Assembly (NCBI GenBank): GCA_036346225.1
Contig: JARFIW010000500.1
Coordinates: forward strand, 1,922,001-1,986,000
DNA from: Platerodrilus igneus
Lineage: Eukaryota > Arthropoda > Insecta > Coleoptera > Lycidae
Length of the DNA stretch: 64,000 nucleotides
Direction: 5' to 3'
Shown here: positions 13,146-24,702 of the stretch, in pieces
Layout of the letters: each line of letters starts with the position of its first letter
How positions within the stretch are numbered: position 1 is the stretch's first letter
Notes under the pieces: model-generated
Seen by the model: only the letters and a program-made list of their open reading frames with translations
Told to the model about the DNA's origin: nothing
Database searches by the model: none
Made by a program: the position numbers and the translations under genes

Positions 13146-13613
13146 AGGTGTTTTCCACACAACAATTTATTGATCAATTTCTAGAACTAAAATATAAATA
13201 GAAATAGTTCTACACACGTCAATTTATCAACTTTTTTCTGGTAATTTCAGAAACAGCAACCGTTTTTCAAATGTTTATGTCCGATTTACATAAATTCTAC
13301 AGGTTGTTGATGTGATTTATATTAATTTAAGTTATCAAAAATTACACTATCTTATGTATTTCACAAAAACGCCATCCCATAAATACTTACCCTCTTAATT
13401 ATTATAGAAATTAATAAATTAGTGAACATCTTATAGTTTGGTAACAGAAAATAGCCATAAAATTGATGAAAAATTAGAACTAGTTCTAAATCGGCTTAAA
13501 TTGTTGAGCACCAAGTTCTTGAAATTGTTGTATGTAATACACACGTTTGAACCGACTTGCTGCACAAATCAACAAGTTCTAGAAATTGATCAATAAACTG
13601 TTGTGTAAAACAG
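13146..13613. mobile_element. MITE with about 43-bp terminal inverted repeats
   Basis: The left end (13146-13188) reads AGGTGTTTTCCACACAACA followed by a stretch through TTGATCAATTTCTAGAACT. The right end (13571-13613) is its reverse complement with few mismatches. The 468-bp element has no coding capacity. Further partly complementary ACACACGT segments lie inside both ends. Superfamily and target duplication are unclear. Confidence 0.72.
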
Positions 13614-14192
13614 CTATGAGTATTCATTGCTCTGCTATGGGTCTATTGGGGAGTTTGCGGTAGCACGTTTTTATACGGTATATATCACTTTAATATCGTA
13701 TAGAGTCAAGTCCAAAAAGTCGATTGCGGTATATTACACTAAACCTAAATCCTAACCCCATTTTTCTCTATTTATTAAATTATTATTATTATTATTATTA
13801 TGGATAATAATCCATTTCGAATGGACCTGCACCTAGCCGAAGTTCTAGATTACTAGAACAGGTTAAATGGCTTGCATGTTCTAATGAGCTAATGAGCCAA
13901 ATTACAGGTCCAACCAAAGTAGTAGGGTCGTTAGTGAGGAACCAGACGTAGACATGTCCCAAAAGGAGGGCAGCGGCTCTTTCGGTACTTAGATTGGCAG
14001 AGACCATAGGGGTCGGTATGGCAGTCTAAGATACACTACCGCGATGTGGAAGGCAACGGGAAACCCCCACATTACCTCCCAAGTACACAGCATACCTAAA
14101 TTATAATAAAATGATGGCATTCTCTGGGGTAAAAGATTCCGGAGTTAAAATAGTCCCCCAATCGGATCTCCCAGAGGGGACTACTTCGGAGG

Positions 14193-14975
14193 ATGCCAAT
14201 AAGAGTCTGGAACATTTTGCAAGTCGGAGCGTGGAATATTAGAAGTATGAAGCAAGTAGATAAGCTAGAGAACCTAAAAATCGAAATAAATAGATTATCA
14301 CTAGACATAGTAGGGATCAGCGAAGTTCGGTGGACAGAGGCGAGGGATTTTTGGAGTGCAGACTTCGAGATAATTTATACAGGAGCAGAGGAATAAAATT
14401 TGGGTGTGGGGATAGTTATGCGGAAAAATATAGGATACTGTGTAGAAAATTACTTACAAAAGAACGAAAAAGTACTCATGGTTAGATTAGAATCTAAACC
14501 AGTAACACACAGTAATAATACAAGTATACATGCCCACCTCTAGCTACAGTTACGAAGAGGTAGAAGCCGTCTACCAAGATATCGAAGACATATTAAGACA
14601 CGTAAAAGGACATGAAAATTTAATAATTACGGGGAATTTTAATGCAGAGGTAGGTGAGGGTAGGGAAGGAGCGGTAGTAGGTTTATTTGGTTTAGACACT
14701 AGAAGCGACAAAGGAAATAGGCTGATAGAATTTTGCGACAAGAACAATTTAATCATTACAAACACATTATTTCAACATCATGCTAGAAAATGATATACGT
14801 GGAAGATGTCAGGAGATATAGGAACATATCAAATAGATTACATTCTTGTTAGTCAACGGTTTAGGAATCAAGTAAAAGACTGTAGAAGCTACCCAGAAGC
14901 AGATATAGACACTGACCACAACATCGTAATTATGAAGGCCGCCCTTAAATTTAAAAATTTGAAAAAAGAAACGTA
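14193..14975 (+). pseudogene. RTE-B endonuclease region, broken
   Basis: Apurinic/apyrimidinic-type endonuclease of the RTE-B copy, read in pieces at 14193-14396, 14530-14793 and onward. Motifs in order: GAWNIRSM, ISEVRW (metal-binding Glu), TGNFNAEVG (a Gly replaces the usual Asp of GDFN) and TDHNIV near the end. Stops at about 14394 and 14791 split it. In an intact element this domain nicks target DNA to prime reverse transcription. Confidence 0.8.
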
Positions 14976-15308
14976 AAAGGCACTTTGACTTTGAGGAACT
15001 AAAAGATAAAGATTTTCGAGAAAGATTCGGAAAAAGTCAAATAAATTGCTCAAAGATATCGGGAAAATATCTGATACTAAGGAAGAAACAAAATGGAAAA
15101 ACATTAAATCCAACCTCGACATGGCGGCCAGAGATATTCTGGGGTATACACAAAAAGAAAATAAGAAACCATGGATAACAAAGGATATGTGAAAATTTTC
15201 GAACAATAAGTTTGACAGCACACGTATCAAAAATACTAACTACAATTGTACAAAGACGAATGGAAAAACGGCTAAAGAAATACTAGGAGAAGACCAATTT
15301 GGGTTTAG

Positions 15309-16162
15309 GTGAAACAGGGGAACATGGGAGGCTATCTTAGAGTGATAATGGAGAAAACAATAGAAAAGGCGGAAAGCGTGTATATAGGGTTTGTAGATCT
15401 GGAAAAAGCATTCGACAATGTAAAATGGAAAAAAATGTTTGAAATACTCAAAAAGATTGGAATGAGTTATAGGGATAGACGAATAGTACATAGCTTATAC
15501 AAAGAGCAAACAGCAGTAATAGATTTAGAGCAAGAACATAGAGAAGTAAACATTAGGAAAGGGGTGAGACAGGGATGTGCCCTATCCCCATTAATTTTTA
15601 ACTTGTACATTGAAGAGGCAATGAATACTGTCAAATGCAGGAAAACATTTGGAATTATTATGCAGGGACAAAGAATTGATATGCTTAGGTTTGCAGATGA
15701 TATAGCGGTATTAGCATCTAGCAAGGAAAAGTTAGAAGCAGCTTTAATGAAATGGAAACGGTTCTAACAGAGGGATATGGTATGGAAATTAACAAAACTA
15801 AAACTAAATTACTAGTATACAAATGCGGGGAATATAAATCAAAAACAAGAATACAAATATGTAACACGAACTTACAAGAGGTTAAGAATTTCTGCTACCT
15901 AGGAAGCCAAATAACACAAGATGGGAAAAGCACAAAAAGTATAAAACAAAGATTACCGCAAGGTCGTGCTACATTTAACATGAAAAAGCAACTACTGTGT
16001 TCAAAGACAATAAACATAGAAACAAGGAAAAGATTACTTAAAACATATGTATGGGGCACAGCACTGTACGGCTGTGAAGCCTGGACAGTAGGAGAAGCAG
16101 ACAAGAAAAAGATAGAAGCCTTTGAAATGTGGTGCTACAGACGAATGATGAAGATATCATAA
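15309..16162 (+). pseudogene. RTE-B reverse transcriptase and C-terminal domain, broken
   Basis: Frames 15309-15767 and 15752-16162 overlap and together cover RT motifs from FVDLEKAFDN through GVRQGCALSPL and the catalytic FADD (about 15690-15700) to the thumb and C-terminal region (YLGSQITQDGKS, WCYRRMMKIS). One frame change near 15750 and a stop at 16160-16162 break it. Coding similarity continues to about 16440 (IGHILRHEG, RRGRPRLDYC). Confidence 0.85.
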
Positions 16163-18687
16163 ACAGACAAAGTTAAGAACGAAGAGGTACTAGAAATGGT
16201 AGGGAAAGAAAGAAATATGTGGAAAACGGTAAAAAATAGGAGAGATAGGATGATAGGTCACATACTGCGGCATGAGGGAATAGTGTGGAATATACTAGAA
16301 GCAGTGATAAGAAAAAAAAAAGAAGAGGTAGACCTAGGTTAGACTACTGCACACAGATAGTGAAAGATTTATGCTGTAGGTGTTTTAGGGAAATGTGTAG
16401 GCTAGCTCACAATAGAAATCAATTGAGGTACGCATCTAACTAGTCCCAATGTGGTTAAATTAATGACGAAGGAAGTAACTGCACTTAAACATGATATCTA
16501 TTATAAGCAACTACAAGTATTAAGTGGGCAATATTCTCGAATAATGGTAATTGCGTGAAAGCATTTACTGGAAAACTATTATTTCGGGAAATGTCTAAGT
16601 GTTGGGGCATCTTGGCAACCACAGGCTGCTTAACCCCCTTGAATGAATCTCAATGGAATAGGGCATAAAATTAGAAAACAATAGAAGGGGAACCGAGGTG
16701 TATTGCTGTGTGAAAATTTCAGGGAACTATGTAGGCTAGTTTAGAAAATAAATAAATGCGGGTACATGTCCAACCAGTTTTGAGACGGAAACCCAATGAC
16801 AAAATAATGAGTGCAGATAAATCTGATGATTATTATAAACAACTACAAGTGTGGTTGTGAAATATCTGCAGCTAATGTTGACTGTGAGAAAAGATATATT
16901 GGGAAAAATATTAAATCGGTAAATGTTCAAGTGCTGGGGAAACTTGGCAGCCACAGACTGCTTACCCCCCTTCGCAACCACTGAATGTCGGAGAAATACG
17001 GTATATAATTGTAAAACAATAGAAGGGAACCGAACTGCATCTAACAAGAAAGAACAGCGCCTATGATGAAAGACAACAAACATAGAGCAAAACGTTGTTG
17101 AAAGCATGTGTGGAGAACAGCATAGACAGTCTGCGTACGAAATACGGGCAGTCTGAAAAGCAGACAGAAGAACAGTAGCAGGCTTTCAAATGCCGTGCTT
17201 CAGATGTATGAGGATGGACAGACAAAGGTAATAACAAATAGGTTATAGAAACAGTAAGGGAACAAGGATATCTTTGGAAAAAAATAGAAAAAATAGAACG
17301 GTAGAATACGTTCTAAGGCACTTTTGGGGAATAGTATGGGATATATGATAAGCAGAGATAGGAAAAAAGAGGTGGATGTAGACCTAGATCAGATAGTGAT
17401 AGATGCAGACTGTGCAAATTTTGGGGAAATCTGTAGGTTAGTTCAGAATAGGAAACAATGATGGTACGCGTCTAACCAGTTTCAGGACTGAAGACCTAAT
17501 GATGATGATGATGGATAATAATGGGAAAATGTTGCTTCTGCTCAATAGTGTTAAAGATTTGAAGCACTACTTTGTATTTCGTACTTTAGAAAAGGAGGAT
17601 ATACAAGCAGAAAACTGTGTTTCTTTTTTGTTTTGGTAAAGAAGACATTGTAAGATTGTATATTGCTTTGAAATTGCCACATAAATTTGAAACTGCAGTC
17701 CAGCATATTATAAGTGATAACAAAGATACCTATTTCAATATAAATAATATTGTTTAGAATTGTTTTTAGGTATCGGTGGATTGTGTTTATTATTACAAAC
17801 AGTTAGGTTATAAATGCACGGCAGCGTAAAGAGCGCAAGTCAAGTTTAAACTGTCAAATAGAACTACCACCGGATTGGCTCCATTATTTTTTAAAATAAC
17901 GTTCCAATACTGGATTATAGGGTATGGATATATGGTAAAATAAGCAGATTTCCTCATACTGCATAAAAACGTGCTACCGCAAACTCCCTATTCTCTATTG
18001 CATTTAGGTTATTCATATAAATTGCCTCAGTTCCAGATCATATAACTCTGCAATATGATTTGCAATGCACTCTGACGTTTTCGACATTGAAGTTCCTCAA
18101 ATTAGACAATTTTAATTAATAACTGAACAAATAATAAGTAAATTTTGCACTACAAATTTACATAGCATCATTAAATTATGTACATCTCTTTTACAAAAAT
18201 TTTAGGCGATGTAAGAATTGGCTTGGAAGGGCGAAGGGGTCCAAGTCAAAATCGTTCGGATCAGTATTAAACAAATCGTAAACACTTATACTCCATTCCA
18301 GTTAAGAAGGTACTGAAGAAAGATAGGACTGAATTTTAGCGATTCTCATTGGCGGATGGATGAGCCAAGTGTACACAAGTATAAATATCCCGTATGTTTG
18401 TGTTGGTTGTTTGAACATTTTTATTATAAGACAGATTGTCAATTGGCATTTTTACATTTACTATTGCCCTTTCATATTTTCGTTTTTGTTATTTATTGTA
18501 TTTTGTTATTAGTTTGCCTTTGAAATTTTGCTCGGCCTTATTAATTTGTGTTAATTTTATATTTAGTATCAAAACAGTTCTTGTCAGAGCTATAGAACAC
18601 CAGTGTCTTCATAATAAGGTAAGCATGTCTCATTAAAGATAAGCATATAATACTAACAATGAATTCTTTTCAGACTTTTATTTAATT

Positions 18688-20054
18688 ATGGATCACCAAC
18701 CTATTAAAAATCCGAAGGGCAAACATGTTATGAGCGGGCAGAAGCTTATTGCCTATAATATATATTTGAAAAATTCCACAAATGCATCCAAAACGCAATC
18801 TGTGAATCAAACTGCGTTAGAAGTGGGTTTAGGTGTTCGATCAATGTAGAATATTCTAAAAGAAATGGAAACTACTGGTACTGCTTCCTCGCCAAAGACT
18901 ACAAGAGTGCGTACAACAATCTACGACGAACTTGAAGAATTTGAAAGATGTGCGATTCGACGGCATGTTCATACATTTTACTTTAGGAATGAATTACCAA
19001 ATTTAGAGAAAGTATTACATGCAATAAACAATGATGACTCTTTACCAAACTTCAGTCGCACATCACTTTATCGGGTAATGATGAAATTGGGTTTTAAATA
19101 TGGAAAGCGTAGCCGAAAAACAATTTTAATTGAAAACCTGAAATTGTGTTGTGGCGAAGAAAATATTTAACTGCAATTAAAAAGTATAGAGCTGAAGGCA
19201 AAAGAATTTATTATACTGATGAAACGTGGGTGAATGCTGGACATGTAAAGAACAAGGTATGGCAAGACACCACTGTAAAAACAGCAAGGCAGGAATTAAT
19301 CGAAGGTTTATCGACTGGTATACGAGATACCTCTGGCAAGGGCAAGAGATTAATTGTTGCGCACATGGGTAGTGATATGGGATTTGTCAATGGTGCATAT
19401 TTAAACTTTCTATCTAAAAAAACAGGTAGCGTATTAACACTATAAACAACTTAGGACCCTGAGTTCATAATTATCGTTTTAGGAGATTATCACGAAGACA
19501 TGAACGGTAAAGCGTTTACAACTTGGTTGAAAGTTGTATTACCTCTTCTTGATAATGATAGTGTAATCGTGCTTGATAATGCTCCTTATCACAGCGTCAA
19601 AACCGATAAGGTTCCAAATCAAAGTTGGCGGAAAGAACAAATTTATAATTGGTTAAACGCAAAACACATTGAAGTTACCAAAGAGCTATTAAAAGTTGAA
19701 TTATTAGCCTTAGTAAAGCAGCACTCTCTAGCTCACCCGGCACCTTATGTTGTTGACAAAATTGTAAAACGCTCTGGCAGAACTGTATTAAGGTTACCCC
19801 CATACAACTGCAATCTAAATTCAATTGAGCTGATTTGGGCTCGAGTAAAGCAGCATGTAGCTACCAACAATTCTACTTTTAAAATTAACGACGTGAAGGT
19901 GCTTCTGGATGAAGGAATTGCAGCCATAGATAAAAGACATTGGGTTAATTGTATTAGCCATACAAAAGAAGAAGAAAAAATGTGGAAATTGGATGGCATT
20001 GTCGAAGAACTTGTCGAACAAATTGTAATAAATGTTGGAGGGGCAAATTCATAA
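18688..20054 (+). pseudogene. Tc1/mariner-type transposase with introns, one stop and one frameshift
   Basis: The coding region starts at ATG 18688, just after a probable 5'-UTR intron (18619-18673; GTAAGC donor, TTTTCAG acceptor). A second intron of 57 nt fits at 19426-19482 and keeps frame. N-terminal residues look like a helix-turn-helix DNA-binding region. Catalytic motifs are YYTDETW (Asp at about 19219), VLDNAPYHS (Asp at about 19574) and NSIELIWA (Glu at about 19826), with 83 residues between the second Asp and the Glu. A TAG at 18847-18849 and a one-base loss near 19133 disrupt it, so this copy is probably inactive although otherwise well preserved. Confidence 0.85.
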
Positions 20055-20183
20055 AGCATACTTAAGCCACACTCATACTTAAGTAATGCTCTATCTCAAT
20101 TTTTGGTATTCGGAAAAATACTAAAAGTTGAGATGGAACATTAATTAAGTATGAGTGTAGCTATGTGCTTTATGAATTTGCCC
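20041..20183. repeat. 143-bp near-perfect palindrome, possibly a nested MITE
   Basis: GGGCAAATTCATAAAGCA at the left is mirrored by its reverse complement at the right, and complementarity continues with few mismatches to a short AT-rich loop. The left arm contains the transposase stop codon (20052-20054), so the predicted last residues of the transposase are encoded within the palindrome. It could be a small foldback insertion or a terminal hairpin of the transposon transcript. Confidence 0.7.
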
Positions 20184-20725
20184 TAAGTTTCGTCCGTCTT
20201 AAACTTAATGTAGTTCCAAGTCCAATTTTATCTTCTGAAATTTAATACCAAATTACAAATACTCCTTGTTATTATTTAGACAACTATCCTAGGAGAAGGA
20301 TCGAAACGTCAATAAAATCGTTTTCAAAAAGCAATGTGGTCTTATTCCTTAAGAAGAACACCAAATTGCAATTACTGAATGCAATAATACTTAAAAATTA
20401 ACTAATACAGTCAGCCATTTGCATTGTTATTTTTGAAAAACTATAGTCACAAAATAGTAAATATACAACCGACGCCGGCAACTTTTCAAATACAGCAACT
20501 AATAAATTTTTGATCTGTGTAAATCTGACTCAAGCACAAGCGCCATCTACTACCTTCTTAACTGGAATGGAGTATAAGTTTCCTTACCGTTTCCTATTAT
20601 TTAGTAGTCATGGTTTTTTATTGTCAATTACCCATAAAACGTCAAATTGAATATAAATAGTTATATAGTTGGTTATGTTACGTTTTGCCACGTAATTTTA
20701 GGGATAAAATTTCAAAATAGAAATT

Positions 20726-22009
20726 ATGGGAAATTCCAATAGTATTGATGTTCCAGGAGGCGGTACCGAAGGCTATCACGTATTAATTGTAAGTACAATT
20801 TTTATTAAATGGAATTGTATAATTAGTGTTATTTACAAGGTTCAAGATAATTCTCCAGGAAGTCGAGCCGGATTGCAACCCTACTTTGACTTTATCGTAG
20901 CAATAAATGGGCAGAGATTAGATAAGGATAATGATACCCTTAAAGAAGTGTTACAAAGTGGCATTGGTAAATAATTACAAATTCAGAACTGCGGTGTTTA
21001 TTTTATTGTTACAGGTAAACAATTGCCAATGACTGTGTATAGTAGTAAGACTCAAAATGTTCGAAGTGTTTTAATAGAACCAAGTGATAGTTGGGGTGGT
21101 CAAGGTCTTTTAGGTGTTAGTATTCGTTTTTGTTCATTTGAAGGTGCCAGTGAAAACGTATGGCATGTGTTAGAAGTTCATCCCAATTCGCCAGCTGAAC
21201 TAGCTGGATTAAGAGCATTTAGTGATTATATAATAGGAGCAGATTCAGTTTTACATGAAGGTGAAGATTTCTTTGTTTTAGTAGAAGCTCATGAAGGACG
21301 TAGTCTTAAATTATTTGTTTATAATTTTAATGATGATTGCTGTAGGGACGTACCTATAATTCCCAATAAGTCATGGGGAGGTGAAGGTAGTTTAGGATGT
21401 GGCATTGGATTTGGTTATTTGCATCGAATCCCTATACGAGTTACCCCACCTCCTGGTAAACCATATGGTGTATTACAAAATCAACCTTATTCTGATCCTG
21501 CAACAACTGCAAATGAATTACAACCACTTGTGGGTTCTACTCAGTTTCCAGTTTCATTGCCATCCCAGGTATCTTTTCATAAACCTGATAAATATGATTC
21601 ACTATTATTACCACCAACTGCTGCACAAATTTCTCAATGGAATCCTGCCCCAGATCCACCAGTATACACTCCAACTAGTCCAAGCTATGCTTACCCCATA
21701 GATCATTATCCATATACTGCAACTTATTCTTCTGTACCTGGCCCAATTACTAGTCCAACGTATCATTCGGAATTGCACGTTTATTCAGAAACAAATCCTA
21801 GTGTACAAGTGCCCAGTCATTCAGATAGCACATTAGTTAATACAACTCATGCTACAAGTGCCCCCCCAAATTTCCAACCAGCATTATTTGACACAGTGCC
21901 AGTTGCAACTTCACAATCCACAATAACTACTCCTATTATTGTTAATTCTGCAATTGCAGCCCAATCAGCACAGCAGTTATTATCAAGCCAGCCAACTACA
22001 GTTAGTTAA
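20726..22009 (+). CDS. Gorasp2: Golgi reassembly-stacking protein (GRASP55/65 family)
   Basis: Peripheral Golgi protein that in this family tethers cisternae and supports unconventional secretion. Three exons: 20726-20788, 20840-20966 and 21015-22009, separated by introns of 51 and 48 nt with GT-AG ends; the product is about 394 residues. The start MGNSNS offers a Gly2 myristoylation site, and the preceding ATGG context is good. Two tandem PDZ-like GRASP domains fill about residues 5-205, with [64 protein letters not shown] and [25 protein letters not shown] text (here GFGYLHRIP). The remainder is a Pro/Ser/Thr/Gln-rich tail, as is usual for the regulatory region. Length is slightly under that of the human paralogues. 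The reading frame is intact. A DNA transposon ends about 150 bp upstream and an RTE element begins about 350 bp downstream. Confidence 0.96.
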
Positions 22010-22360
22010 TTATATATATTTTTGAACTTTATTGGCCTGACTTGTATTTTATTACACACAAATATAAATAATTTATTTTGTTTTAAGTTCCAAAAATGTA
22101 TAGTTGCACCAAGTTAATAATCAGTAAATGATTATTTGTTTGTTGAATTTACTTTAAAATATGTACAATAATATACAATTATATACATTTATTATATTTA
22201 TTATATTTTTATTACTTTTGTAATGGCTATGCAAATACCAGTTAGATTTGTATTGGTAAATACACCATGTGTATGTACAGATACATCTCATATAGTTAGT
22301 TTAATAACTGTAGATTTCCGAGAAAATTTTGTTTATATTATATATATATATATATATATA
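22010..22360 (+). other. GRASP 3' flank ending in a (TA)n tract
   Basis: Very AT-rich, probably containing the GRASP 3' UTR; I saw no canonical AATAAA in a convincing position. A (TA)n tract at 22338-22360 is where the RTE-A copy inserted. Confidence 0.5.
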
Positions 22361-22758
22361 TTATCCCTATAGTAGGGGATAAAGAATACTACTATAGTAA
22401 GCCTGCTTATCGTAAAAGGCGATTAAAAGGCGCAGCAAGGGGCAGCAGCCTTGCTGGCTAAAAGATATTGGAGGAGGGTCGTTGGTCTCGGGCGATCCTC
22501 AATAATTTACAAGCTTGTTGGAGGTTGGCCGTGACGGATACGGCTTTCTGCTAAAATCTTTAAAAACTGCGTTGTGGAAAGATATGGGAGCCTACCACAA
22601 TATTTCCCAGGTGTGCGTGGCCTAAAACACGAAATACATATGATGGAGAGCTCACAAGTAAAATTCTTGTCCGGAGGTAAAATACTCCCTCATTAGGATC
22701 TCCGGGAGGGGTACTTGGGGCTCGTCATCGTAAGAATATAAAACAACAGTTCGATTTA

Positions 22759-23498
22759 GTGATAGGGACTTGGAATGTAAGGTCATTACTTAGAGTAGAT
22801 AAGTTAACGAATTTATTAGACGAAATGAGAAAGGAAAAGCTGGACATTTTAGGTATTAGTGAGGTGAGATGGTCAGATAGTAATGACTTTTGGAAAGATA
22901 ATTATAGAATAATTACAACTTCTTCAACTAATGGACAGGCAGGGGTAGGAATAGCGTTAGGTAAAGATTAGGGCATAAAGTTAAAGAGTACTTACAATTT
23001 AGTGATAGAATAATTATGGTTAGATTGAGTACAAAACCCACAGACACTGTTTTAGTACAGGTTTACATGCCAACAACTCAGTACGAGGATGAGGAAGTAG
23101 AAAAGGTATACGAGGATATAAATAGTATAGTGAGAAAAGTAAAAGGAGATGAGAATTTAATAGTTATGGGCGATTTTAATGCGTCAGTGGGAGAAGGTAG
23201 TGAGGGAAAAATGGTAGGAAAATTTGGGTATGGCAGACGAAATGATAGAGGAGAAAGATTAGTTGAGTTTTGCCAGGAACATAGATTAGTAACTGTAAAC
23301 ACCCTATTCGAACAACATGTTAGGAGAAGATATACCTGGAAAGCCCCAGGTGATAGGGCTAGATACCAAATAGATTATATTTTAGTTAAACAAAGATTTA
23401 GAAACCAAGTTAAAAACTGTCGTAGTTATCCAGGGGCTGACATAGATAGCGATCATAACTTAGTTAAAATGAAGTGTAAACTAAAATTCAAAAATTGA
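22759..23498 (+). pseudogene. RTE-A APE-type endonuclease
   Basis: Endonuclease of the RTE-A element in two frames, 22759-22971 and 23016-23498. Metal-binding and catalytic motifs are visible: GTWNVRSL, ILGISEVRW, VMGDFNASVGEG, RRYTWKAPG, YQIDYILV and DSDHNLV. The domain is of the APE class and resembles insect proteins often annotated as craniofacial development protein 2. A single frame change near 22965 separates the two parts; otherwise residues look intact. Confidence 0.88.
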
Positions 23499-23499
23499 G

Positions 23500-24702
23500 A
23501 AAGGGTAAAAGAGAAGGATGGGATCTAGGTAAGCTTAATGATAGTAGGGTAAAAGAGGAATATAAACAAGTATTAGATAATAAGAGCAAAGAGATAGCTG
23601 TAGGAGGAACGAGAAAATAGATGGAAAGAAATAAAACTGACTGTACATGATGCAGCAACACAGACTATAGGTAAGAAAAAATAGAAGCGAGAAAACCGTG
23701 GGTAACAAAGGAGATATTAGATTTAATAGAGAATAGAAGAAAGCTTAAACCTTTCAGAGAAGTGGATAGTGAAAGTAAGCAAAAATATAATACAGTTAGA
23801 AATAAGATAGTACATGAGTGTAGAAAAGCTAGAAATAAATGGATGGAGGAGAATTGTAAGGAATACAAGATGATTTGAGAGTAGGTAAGACAGACAGGGC
23901 ATACAGGGTAGTTAAAAGTTTTTGGGAAGATAGGAAAAATATAATGGTATTAGAGACGAGAATAATGAGCTTCTAATAAATAAAGTTGAGGTAGCAGATA
24001 GATGGAAAAGATATTTAGAAGATTTATATAAGGGAGACGATATGGATGAGTTAGAGAACGACCAAGACGAGGATGTAGAAATAGGGTTCTCAATATTAAG
24101 AGAGGAATTTGATAGAGCTGTTCGGAATCTTAAACTAAATAAAGCGCCAGGGATAGACGATATTCCGCAGAATTAATAAAATATGCAAGTCAGAAAACTT
24201 TAGATAGATTATATGAACTAGTGAAATTAATATATGACACAGGTGAGGTTCCGATAGATTTCGAAAAAAATATTATTATCGCAATCCCAAAAAAGTCAGG
24301 AGCTGATAGGTGTGAGAATTTTAGAACGGTTAGTTTAACTTCTCATGCTTCCAAAATACTAACAATAATAATTAAAAATAGAGTAGAAGCTTTACTGAGA
24401 ATTATTTAGGCGAAGACCAATATGGTTTTCGTAAAGACAGAGGGACTAGAGAACCGATACTAATGATTAGGGTAATTATCGAAAAAAGGTTACAAAAAAA
24501 TAAAAAGACTCGTTTCGCATTTGTAGATTTAGAAAAAGCATTTGATAGGGTTAATTGGATTGTTATGTTCAGGGTTTTGCAAAAATAGGAATCTCTCATA
24601 GGGATAGAAAAATTATTTACAGTCTATATAAAACCAAAGGGTAGTAATTAGATTTGATGAAATAGAAAAGGAAGCTAAGATTAGAAATGGTGTTAGACAG
24701 GG
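23500..24702 (+). pseudogene. RTE-A reverse transcriptase, N-terminal half, broken
   Basis: The frame changes repeatedly here, but order and motifs are clear: KAPGIDD, the block GEVPIDFEKN (24221-24409), FRTVSLTSHASKIL, and FVDLEKAFDRVNW near 24540, matching copy 1. The breaks look like one- or two-base changes. Confidence 0.8.

Larger units (their letters stand above)
13812..17510 (+). mobile_element. RTE-like retrotransposon family B, long copy with internal deletion
   Basis: This copy has a 5' UTR, an APE-type endonuclease remnant (about 14193-14975: VGAWNIRSM, DIVGISEVRW, YQIDYILV, DTDHNIV) and reverse transcriptase (about 15280-16160: FVDLEKAFDNVKW, LRFADDIAVLAS, FCYLGSQITQDGKS, FEMWCYRRMMKIS). 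The part linking endonuclease to RT is missing at a junction near 15192, where WITKDM is followed directly by RT sequence. Stops and frame changes occur throughout. After the C-terminal domain the 3' region (about 16480-17045) contains two similar blocks about 332 bases apart. The copy ends in an ATG-repeat tail. ATGGATAATAAT at 13800-13811 and 17511-17522 is the probable 12-bp target duplication. Confidence 0.85.
13649..17988. mobile_element. DNA element with 26-bp inverted ends, interrupted by RTE-B
   Basis: GGGAGTTTGCGGTAGCACG continues to TTTTTAT at 13649-13674 and is repeated as an exact reverse complement at 17963-17988. Removing the nested RTE-B insertion leaves an element of about 630 bases. 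Its right part contains a short open frame on the plus strand ending at about 17757 (FETAVQHIISDNKDTYFNI before the stop), which may be the C-terminus of a transposase or another captured protein. I could not assign a superfamily. Confidence 0.6.
18285..20578 (+). mobile_element. Tc1/mariner-superfamily transposon, DD83E spacing (Sailor-like)
   Basis: The terminal inverted repeats are 28 bp: 18285-18312 (CTTATACTCCATTCCAGTTA, then AGAAGGTA) and its reverse complement at 20551-20578. TA dinucleotides near each end fit the TA target duplication of this superfamily. The element encodes a transposase split by two short introns and holds a 143-bp palindrome after the coding region. Its right end lies about 150 bp upstream of the GRASP start codon. 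Assignment to the group I recall as DD82E/Sailor rests on the unusually long spacing between the second Asp and the Glu. Confidence 0.82.

Noticed and set aside
21399..21701. 100-codon frame overlapping the third GRASP exon
   Set aside because: It is an out-of-frame shadow of the GRASP coding sequence.
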